A stretch of DNA of 64,000 nucleotides from Bryopsis sp. KO-2023 (Eukaryota; Chlorophyta; Ulvophyceae; Bryopsidales; Bryopsidaceae), in assembly GCA_030272585.1 (NCBI GenBank), contig BSYQ01000006.1, positions 439,001 to 503,000 on the forward strand, in the 5' to 3' direction. Every line of letters begins with the position of its first letter. Positions within the stretch are counted from its first letter, which is position 1. Under the pieces are notes generated by a model. It saw only the letters and a list, made by a program, of their open reading frames with translations. It ran no database searches and was not told the origin of the DNA. The position numbers were made by a program, and so were the translations under genes. This document shows, piece after piece, positions 53,781 to 61,732 of this stretch.

Positions 53781-54935
53781 ATGATGAAATCGGCTCTTTG
53801 CATCGCTTTGGTGGCGCTCCTGTGTGGTGGGTAGTCTCTTGTAAGACGACAAGTTCGTGCTGGTTGGACGCAGTGATCAAGTTTTCTCCAACGCTGGGTT
53901 TACCTTTCAGGAAGCGGCCTGGCCGTGGACTGCCCCGGTGCGGCCGACCCAAGCTGCAATGCTTTCGCCAGTTTGGAAATCTTCGTGACGGCGGGTAACT
54001 GCAAGGGCCAAGCCGGCGCCGATTGCGAGGTGATCTTCGTTACGAGGTGGTCCCTTTTTGGTGTATGCGTTTTTGCCAGAGAATCGAATCGAATTGACTG
54101 TGGTGTTCTTTGGTCGTTAATTAAAGGCGGTGACCAGCTCTCAGAGCAAGTTCAAGGAAGCCTATGCCGATTGGTGGGGTGAGGGAAAAGATGCCTGCGA
54201 AGGTGGAAAGGTCGAGGCCGCCGCCACCGCAGTCGCAACCGCGATCGCCGAGGTTTGGTCGAACGCTGCCGCCAAGGTGACGTGCGACGGCAGGGGCTTT
54301 GCATGCGGCTGGTCCGCATCTGGTGGTAACACGTTCGCACTGGGTTTCGCCGAAGCGCTCGCCCAAGCTGCGGCCGATGCCTTCGATGGCGAATTCGCCA
54401 CTGCCTTCTGCTATGCCGATGTCCGCGCCGTGTCTGTGGCGCTTGCAGAGGCGGCGGCGCAGGCGCAGGCGGACGTCTGCGTGAACAACTCTGGGACGAA
54501 GGAGGACTTCGAGAGCTCCTACGTTAAGGCCGTCAGCAAAGCCATCGCGAATGCATTCGCCACGGCATCCGCCAGCGCTTGCAACAGTGAGTTTCTTCAC
54601 GCAAGTTTCCTTTACTCAGGGATCCTATGAACTTTTCTGACCGAGTTTGTGAAACCATTTCAGAGGGCGACTCAGTTGTTGCGGAGAGTCTGTGCACTGG
54701 TGACGCCACTTCCGGAACCGAAGAGAAGGTCATCGAGAGCGGGGACGTCTGCGGCGGCGCCAGCCAGCTTATCGCCTGTTCGGGACCCGGCAAAGCCATG
54801 TGCTGCGCTTCCGATTTCAAGAAGAGTTTCTGCCGGTGTGAGGATTGTGTCGGTCCATGGGTGAAGAAGGACCCCACCGAAGATGGCAAGAAAGTCTTCG
54901 AGAACAAAAGCAATCAGAAATGCTTCTGTGCCTAG
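53781..54935 (+). CDS. Secreted Ala-rich, Cys-rich protein (four exons)
   Basis: Model: join(53781..53826,53911..54029,54127..54586,54664..54935), 298 residues, phases consistent. A signal peptide (MMKSALCIALVALLCGSGLA) is followed by a Cys-containing N-terminal region (DCPGAADPSCNAFA, GNCKGQAGADCE). Next is a long Ala-rich helical part with regularly spaced Ala/Val/Ser blocks (AAATAVATAIAEVW, FAEALAQAAADAFDGEF, VALAEAAAQAQADVC). The C-terminal domain has many cysteines (AMCCASDFKKSFCRCEDC) and ends in KCFCA. Codons are strongly GC-ending, unlike the AT-rich neighbours, consistent with high expression. The architecture suggests an extracellular structural or matrix protein. I do not recognise the family. 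Confidence 0.72.
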
Positions 54936-56040
54936 ACAAGAAAATTTTTCTCAACTTTTCAGGCACGGAACGTGCCGCTGATGGAATTCCACTTTGTGGC
55001 TTTTTTTTGCTCGCATTTGTTAGGTTAGATAAGGAGACTTGCTTTTTTCTTCGATTTGATTGATTTTGGAAATAGCTTAATGAGGCAATTTCACCAAGCT
55101 ATAAACCTTATTCGACGGATTTTGTTTTATTTTATATGCTTTTAAATGGTTTGGGGGTTGCAATTCAACCCCAGTAGAAGAAGCCCTCCTGTGGTACCTC
55201 AAAATGTTTTTTTCCTTCCCAAGGAAGTTTATTGTCTTCAAGCCTCTGGTTTTTTCCTTAGAATAAATTTTTGTTGAGAGATTTTCATGAGTATCGATGG
55301 GCAATAATAAAAAAACATGTACGAAGATGCACAGTACGAAATAATAGCTATTACATGGGGGACTTACGTGGAGAAGTGTGTAAGACTGGGCACAATGCTC
55401 CATGAAACGCATTCTCGAATGATGGTCACCCAGCAGCAGAGCGCAAAACCAGCTCTGCCCCCACAACGCCCGAAAACACAAGCACGTACGACTTCAGCCC
55501 TTGATGCCTTAAGGGCTGAAGTCGTTACGTACCAACGGCTGCCACCTCCACTGAAGCTCTTTGCTCTTTCTGGCTCCCTAAAACAACCCCCCCCCCCACG
55601 TTGGCAAACTCGGTGTGGTTCGAGGGATCAAGGCAAGACGATCGAACCCCAATCAGCACGATAAAAAAAACACCCAGGCAAGAGGGCTTCTTTTTGGGGG
55701 GGATGGTTAGGAAAGGCATGTGTTTTGGCTGGCTGGCTCAAAAATGAGGGGGCAAGCAAAAGCAAGGAAATTCATAGGTCGAACCCCCGATCGGAAGACT
55801 CGGGTTTAAGCACTAGGGCAACCTGCCCATCCTGTCAAGAATCAAGAATCAAGCACTTGTTGAACTCACTCCTGGACCGTGGTCGACTTTCATTACTGAA
55901 AGTTTCATATTTTTTTTGGGGGGGGGAGAATATGTTTTGTGTTCGTTTATCGTTCGATTTAAATCGACACGACGGCCATAACTCATTTATGCTCCTATCC
56001 AAGATGTAAAAAAAGCACCGGAGCTATAATGGCTAGTACG
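54936..56040. other. Intergenic with one hairpin, no gene
   Basis: No coding feature seen. Short C-runs and T-runs near 55590 and 55910. Confidence 0.4.
55484..55531. repeat. Near-perfect hairpin
   Basis: acgtacgacttcagccctt (55484-55502) pairs with aagggctgaagtcgttacgt (55510-55529) with a small bulge and a seven-base loop. Confidence 0.88.
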
Positions 56041-56316
56041 GTTAGTACGATAGGTTAAAGAACGCAATGACTCAGGGTGGGACGAAAAGCCATCCCTGGA
56101 AGGGACAGGTGACGCCAGTTGGGGATCCAGTTGGGCTGGATCTTAGAATGATCAAGGGAGTAGTTCGCTTAAAAGAGGGCGGTTTTCATATTACAATCGA
56201 GGTTTTTCTTTCTTTGGATCTCCAAAGAAAGTATTGGTTCTTCGAACTGATAGTTTTTCTGCCGCTCGCGGCGTCCCAACCCAGAGGGTTGTGTGTTTTC
56301 ATTTTGATCCATCTGT

Positions 56317-56976
56317 ATGGATCGTCTTTTACCATTGTATACCATAGCAGCTCGAAACTACGGAGTTTCTATCCCGCAAGATTTGGCTTTGTATCGACAA
56401 TTATCGGATACAACCCTTTTGCCCGCGGCGAATAACCCAGTCGAGGCTCCCTCGACAGGAGCGACTTTGGGACTTTGGTTTGATTTTGGGCGAACGGCGG
56501 ACGGTCTGGAGTTACAATCGACTCTGGGGAAACGCTCAGGCTTCTGGCAGGAGATTGCGAATACAGCCCCGGTATTGTATTCGCTGTTTGTGACTACTGC
56601 TAATCTGGTTGGGTTTTTGGCGCACCCTGGAGTTCCGGAGGCACTGCGTGAACATCTCTACCCGATTGTGTCTGCGCAAGTACGCACCTTGGATTTAGCT
56701 GTTGCCCAGTGGCAGGTGTTACAGACGCGGGGTTCCCAAGACCCTGACGTTCCCGGTGCAGCAGCAGGGCTGCAGAATCAGATTCGATTACAAGGAGCTC
56801 AGTTCCGGGGATATTCCGCCCCAGTGGCCCACGAATATTTTGGCTCGTTTCGGGAGCAGTTGCAGCGGGCGCAGGTTAAGCACGCTACTACGCCCTCTCG
56901 GGGTGATCAGAAAAAAGGTCGTTCTCGTAAAGGAGCGCAGCAAGGACAGGGCGAGAATTCTGGGGCTCAGCAATAG
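56317..56976 (+). CDS. DIRS-like gag ORF
   Basis: 219 codons starting MDRLLPLYTIAARNYGVSIP. Predominantly helical, with a basic Gln/Lys/Gly-rich tail (DQKKGRSRKGAQQGQGEN). It has no zinc knuckle, as in DIRS gags. Its stop is 40 bp before the RT frame. Confidence 0.65.
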   Translation: MDRLLPLYTIAARNYGVSIPQDLALYRQLSDTTLLPAANNPVEAPSTGATLGLWFDFGRTADGLELQSTLGKRSGFWQEIANTAPVLYSLFVTTANLVGFLAHPGVPEALREHLYPIVSAQVRTLDLAVAQWQVLQTRGSQDPDVPGAAAGLQNQIRLQGAQFRGYSAPVAHEYFGSFREQLQRAQVKHATTPSRGDQKKGRSRKGAQQGQGENSGAQQ

Positions 56977-57015
56977 CAGCAGCCTCCGCAGAATCAGAAT
57001 CATCCAAAGAAGTGA

Positions 57016-58820
57016 ATGCGGTATCGGCCGCCAGCAAAATGGCCAGTTCGCGATCAGACGACTTTTCTCTTCAATCAGCCGAGGAAGCGGTTGACGATTT
57101 GGAGACGTATGGGAGCTTCCCGGCGCACAATGAAATGGTTGCATCAGGGGGTGGATTGGAATTGGATCTCAGGACCGCCGCCCCCCTTCCACGAGGGGAA
57201 TTCAGTGATGGAGGGGGCAACTGGTCAAGCATGGGACAAGATTTTACAAGAGTATTTGGATCTCGGGGTGCTACGTCCGGCCCGTTCGAATCGCTGGGTG
57301 TCCAAGGCCTTCTTGATCAAGAAACGCGATTCTCCCGACTACAGGCTCATCATGGATTTACGACCAATCAATCAGTGGATTCAGGTTCCCAAAGTCCGGT
57401 TCGAGACTCTGCAGTCGGCGGTCGGCCATTTTCCAGAAGCCGCCCACATGATTCAATGGGACTTGAAACATGCGTACTTCCATGTGCCCATCCACCCCAA
57501 GCTGAGGAAATATTTGACGATTATGGTAAATGGTCGTCTATTCGAGTGTTGTGCAGTCATGGGCTGCACAGGACAGACCCCTGTCCTGTGCATCGCACAG
57601 GACAGGGTTCTGTGCAGGTTCTGTGCACCCTGTGCTGTCCTGTCCTGTTTTTCGAAATTCCACAGGCTAGAACAGAACAGACTGTCTGTTCTGTGCACAG
57701 GTCGGACCTGTGCTGCACAGGTGCACAGACTGCACAGCACAGCACAGAACTGCACAGAATTTGCACAGAGTCTGCACAGACTGTGCAAAGAGTCTGCACA
57801 GAAACTGCACAGACTTTGCACAGACCTGCACAGACTTTGCACAGACCCTGTCTGTGCTGTGCTGTACAGGTCTGTGCACCTGTGCAGCACAGGTCCGACC
57901 CTGTGCACAGAACAGACAGTCTGTTCTGTCCTGTCCTGTGCACAGGGGTCTCAGCCCATGTCTGGTGTTGTGCATTGCCGTTTGGTTTGTGTATTTCACC
58001 TTTTGTATGGACAAAGGTGATGAAGGAGGTGTCGTCCTTTTTACGTTTTCCGCGACAAGTGGCTTGTCCGCCAGGGGGCATTTTGAAGAAAATTTGGAAA
58101 GCCGATATTCCCGTTACGCTTTTAGTGTATTTGGACGACTTTCTAGCGTTATACAAGGGGAAAAAGGTTTTGTCTCGATGGGGCAGGTGGATTCAAAAAT
58201 TTTTTCAGGCTTTAGGCCTGTTAGTCCACCCCATCAAGAGCGATTTTTCGCCCTCCAGGAGGAGGATTCATTTGGGATTAGAAATAGATACCAATCAATG
58301 TCTATTACGAGTACCGGTTACAAGGTTGTGTCGGATCCAGGGGTTGGCACGGTTGTTGCTCGATCGGGGGCGCCGACAGCGTTGGAAGCTCCCAGTTCGA
58401 CTGGTGGCATCGTTCTGTGGCCTTTGCCAGAGCACCAGCCCAGCGTTAAGCGCCGCCAGGTTCTATTTGAGCCATTTATACTCTCAGATCGGTCAGAAGA
58501 AGACTTGGAATTCATGGGTTCCCATATCTGCAGCCGCGAGGAGGGAGTTGCAGTGGTGGCGAAACGTTCCCGCGTCCTGGAATGGAACTCGGTGGAAAGG
58601 CGGGAAGATCCATTGGACGCTGGAAACCGACGCCTCCCTCACCGGCTGGGGGGCCTCGTTGTTGAAAGGCTTGGTGGAGACCGACGAGCGGGAGCGACGA
58701 GCACAGGGGGCAGTGTGTCACGGCTCTTTTCAGGCCGAATATCAGCAACATTCAATCAATTGGAAGGAGCTGACGGCAGTGTCGCGCGCCTTGGAGCATT
58801 GGGAACCATGCCTCGGCAAA
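57016..58820 (+). pseudogene. DIRS-like reverse transcriptase/RNase H, split by a MITE and truncated
   Basis: The first part (57016-57553) has FLIKKRDSPDYRLIMDLRPI and HMIQWDLKHAYFHVPIHP (first catalytic Asp). The second part (57965 onward) has LPFGLCISPFVW, the active site LLVYLDDFLALY, LGLEID and the RNase H start (WTLETDASLTGWGASLL, INWKELTAVSRAL). Removing the 411-bp element and one 8-bp duplication brings the two parts into one frame across FECCA/LPFG. The insertion (419 bp) shifts the frame, so this copy is dead. RNase H stops at about 58820, where an LTR begins. Confidence 0.85.
57554..57964. mobile_element. hAT-like MITE, TGCACAG family, copy 3
   Basis: 411 bp, termini CAGTCATGGGCTG and CAGCCCATGTCTG, 8-bp duplication gtgttgtg (57546-57553, 57965-57972). 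Inserted in the DIRS reverse transcriptase between the first catalytic Asp block and the YLDD block. It reads as the same sequence as copy 2 at 34256. Confidence 0.95.
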
Positions 58821-59604
58821 TGTCTTGATACAAACGTTGGAACAATGATAGACTAGTCGAGTGGACTTACGTCTAGAGCACGGAAACACTTCTCAACAAG
58901 GATCTTTACAATATGTCCAAGTTACAATGAGGCTGTGGTCCGGGCCGAATAAGTATTCGGCCGGGCCGACAGCCTGTCCAACCCTTTCATCCAACTCAGC
59001 GTTCTAATGGCCCCTTGGCCGTGTCCTAATGGACCCTAAGCTGAATGTGAGGCTCCAGGCCGGACTGAGGGTTGCCACCTCAGAGGCGGCCTGGCCCTCT
59101 CCCTTATTGTGTGGCTATGATGATGGTGAGCTGGTTCGGTCCGACTACTGTCAGGCCGAACCACGTGTTGGGTGAGTGGGCCGAATCACGTGTCATACGA
59201 CGGACGTTCGTATCAACCACTCCCCCCCCACGCAAGTACGCGCCTCGCGTACCCAAGTAACCGATTTTTGGGGGTTACACTCACACATACGCATAGACAC
59301 ACACAAAACGCTTTAAGGCATCCAACGAGCCTTTAGCTTTTTAAGGGAGTCAAATAATGTTCAACCTTCGCTGAAATTAAAAGAGTGTTCAAAAACTCTA
59401 AGCGAATTATCCACAAAAATCAACCCAAATGATAAGGCTGCCACTTGCAGGCCGAATCATGTACTGTAAACCAGCTAACTGTTTATACAAAGCAACCTAT
59501 AAGGTCCAAAATGCAGATTCCCTTATAAGTATCCAGAAAGCAAGTGATTGACCCAGCCTGGCCAATCCACTGTATAAAAACCACTATAGAAAAACCACTG
59601 GGGC

Positions 59605-60069
59605 CAGAGATAGGACTTGGGCCGATTTTTTGGTCCGGCTCCGGTCCGGTCCGGTTACGGTCGGGTTACGGTCACCGTACTACGGCCGTAACTCCGTACC
59701 GTAACTGGAGTAATATGTTGTTTTTACGGTACGGAACAGGTACGGTATAACTACGGTAGGCCCTAAATCACCGTGAAGTAGCGTGGTTCAGTGCTAAAGC
59801 GTTAGGCTGCAGTCAGTAGGGTCGCGGGTTCGAATCCCCCTGGGTTCCTTTGGAATCGCGGGACCCTGCGGGGGTCACTTTCTACGGTTTACGGTTGTTA
59901 CGGCCGTTACGGTCGTTACGGTCCGGTACGGAGCGGTACGGAGTGGTACGGTGCTACGGTTACGGCCGTAAAAGTACGATTTTCTGACGAAAATTGTACT
60001 CCGGTTACGGTCCGGTTACGGTGGTTACGGTCCGGTTACGGTGACCGTAACCGTAAAGTCCTATCTCTG
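59605..60069. mobile_element. hAT-like MITE, CCGTAAC family, copy B
   Basis: 465 bp, termini CAGAGATAGGACTT and complement, 8-bp duplication actggggc (59597-59604, 60070-60077). Inserted in the gypsy LTR. Same internal tRNA-like segment as copy A. Confidence 0.93.
59775..59848 (+). other. tRNA-like segment inside the CCGTAAC element (copy B)
   Basis: GTGGTTCAGTGCTAAAGCG (A-box region) and GGTTCGAATCC (perfect B box). A GCA trinucleotide sits in a Cys-anticodon-like context (CTGCAGT), but the stem does not pair well. Confidence 0.6.
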
Positions 60070-60250
60070 ACTGGGGCAGAACTCAAAACAAAATAGTCCA
60101 GTCCTGGACCTGAATGTCCCTTATCAGAAAATAACACAAGAAAAGTAAAATCAGCAGAAGGAAAACTCAGCCCAATCCAAGGGCTCCCACCATCTCAAAC
60201 ACCCAAACATCCCTTTGCCCTTCTCTCTTTCGTTCCCGATCCCGGGTCGC

Positions 60251-61396
60251 CTATTTCTGCGACCTGGTTCTCGGCCCATGCCTCTTGGACGATGCTGGGC
60301 TTTGTGGAGGGAGCGGAATGCGAGTCGCCGAGGAAGGTGCGGATGGTTGGTCCGGTGATGGTGGTGGATGGCTCTGCTGGCGGTGCGATCTGGCCGCTCC
60401 TGGGAGTTCCAAGCCGAGAGCCTGGAAATACTGGTCGTTCCAGGTGCCGACCTGTTCTTTAAGTTTGCCCGGCCAGCGACCTTTCAGCGATGCCTTGGTG
60501 CAGCTCGGACAATCCGGGAGTGGGGCGTCGAATGGAAGGATCGGCTTGACGCCTTGGGTTCCCTCGCCGATGAGATCCTGGATGCGCGGGAGGTAAGGTC
60601 CTCCCGACTCGTCGGCCGAGATGAGGGCTCCTGCCCTGGCTGCAATCCTGAGGCCGACGTTGTGCTTCTTGCACAGAAGGTGCCCTTTCTCGCAGAGCAC
60701 GCGATCCAATCCCGGACGGGGAGCTTCCCTCGGATATGCGCAAGCTGCGCATGCGAATGTGGTCGGGACGGCCGCTGGAGGTGGTGGTGGTGGTAGGGGC
60801 GACGCTTTCGGAGGCTCCTCCAAATCTGCGTAGGGATCTTCCGTGTAATCCCAGAGCTGCTGCTCGTCTTCCCCCTCGGCCTCAGCCTGGTCCACCTCCA
60901 TGGCCTCGTCCAGGATGAACCTCCCCACCCCTCGGCCCTTGAGCTTTCTTGACCTTTTCCGTCGTGGGACCACCACCTTCAGTGGGGTTGACGATGGTCC
61001 CTCTGGTGGCCGTTCCGCAGCGACTTCCTCTTGTACCGAGTCCTCCACCGTCTCGGTTTCCACGTGTTCTTTTCCTTTTTCCTGGGCCGGAGGTTGGTCC
61101 ATTTCCATACGCTGCAGCCCACGATTGAGAGTGTCGATAGCCTCGGTCATTGCTGTTTTTGCCAGCCTTTCCCTTTCCTGTCCCCACACTGCTGCTTGCC
61201 GAAACGCATCTAAGCGCTGCTTTTTCAGCTGGTCCTCCAACTGAGCCACTTTCTCCTCAGCGGCTTTTGCCCGCTTCTCCGCCTCGTTGGCCCTATTTTG
61301 CCATTCGGCAAGTTCGGCCTCGAGCTTGTTCTTCTGCTCAGAGGACTGTCGCGCGTCCTGCAGAAATCGCTCCAAGTTGGCTGCTGTCAGATCCAT
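60251..61396 (-). CDS. Accessory ORF after pol in the gypsy element: coiled coil plus RING-like finger
   Basis: 381 codons from ATG at 61396 (MDLTAANLERFLQDARQSSE). Residues about 15-85 form a strong coiled coil (NEAEKRAKAAEEKVAQLEDQ). A basic patch follows (VVPRRKRSRKLKGRG), then an acidic stretch and a Pro run. Residues about 220-310 place cysteines and histidines as C-x2-C-x14-C-x3-H-x2-C-x2-H and a distant C-x2-C (CAACAYP, VLCEKGHLLCKKH, CPSC), the cross-brace pattern of RING fingers. The C terminus is Pro/Ser/Gln-rich. It sits between pol and the 3' LTR, 336 bp after the pol stop. Not an envelope (no membrane segment). Function unknown. Confidence 0.7.
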   Translation of the reverse strand: MDLTAANLERFLQDARQSSEQKNKLEAELAEWQNRANEAEKRAKAAEEKVAQLEDQLKKQRLDAFRQAAVWGQERERLAKTAMTEAIDTLNRGLQRMEMDQPPAQEKGKEHVETETVEDSVQEEVAAERPPEGPSSTPLKVVVPRRKRSRKLKGRGVGRFILDEAMEVDQAEAEGEDEQQLWDYTEDPYADLEEPPKASPLPPPPPPAAVPTTFACAACAYPREAPRPGLDRVLCEKGHLLCKKHNVGLRIAARAGALISADESGGPYLPRIQDLIGEGTQGVKPILPFDAPLPDCPSCTKASLKGRWPGKLKEQVGTWNDQYFQALGLELPGAARSHRQQSHPPPSPDQPSAPSSATRIPLPPQSPASSKRHGPRTRSQK

Positions 61397-61732
61397 GGCT
61401 TCCCCTTTTCTTTTCCTTTTCTTTCTTGTTTTTTTTTTTTCGGCCGTGTGGGCTCTCTCTCCTTTTTTCTTACTGACTCAATCGAACAAGGGCTTTCTGA
61501 AGCGCCCTCGTTACTTCTCCTTAAATTCGCCGATGAGGTACCGGTCAGACACATTGCGCAACTGAAAGGTACACTTTGATGTGACGAGGGATGGGAATTT
61601 CCTCCGAACTTCCGAGGTATCGCCTCGTTTGAGGTACCGTCCCATTCCGGCCGAGGTTGACCTCATCAGTTCGTCATCATGACTTCCAACTCCCCCATCA
61701 CCCTCGTCAGTTGCATCAGAAGCTTCCTCCAG

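Larger units (their letters stand above)
56060..58820 (+). mobile_element. DIRS-like retroelement, interrupted and 3'-truncated
   Basis: A gag-like ORF followed by an RT/RNase H ORF in the order and style of DIRS-type elements. It is interrupted at 57554 by a TGCACAG MITE and broken at about 58820 by the LTR of a Ty3/gypsy element. The tyrosine-recombinase ORF and terminal repeats expected of DIRS elements are not seen in the window. The 5' boundary is approximate. Confidence 0.75.
58821..60209 (-). mobile_element. 3' LTR of the Ty3/gypsy element
   Basis: Read on the minus strand it starts TGTTTGGGTG right after a polypurine tract (AAAGAGAGAAGGGCAAAGGG, 60211-60230) and ends AAGACA at 58821. 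Without the nested 465-bp MITE and its duplication it is about 916 bp. The left boundary is where DIRS homology ends; the other LTR lies outside the window, so the ends are inferred. Confidence 0.65.

Noticed and set aside
56317-56976. A host gene
   Set aside because: It lies directly upstream of the DIRS-like RT in the gag position and ends in a basic low-complexity tail.
59775-59848. A tRNA-Cys gene
   Set aside because: GCA sits in a plausible loop, but the anticodon stem and acceptor do not pair; the same segment is found in both MITE copies.
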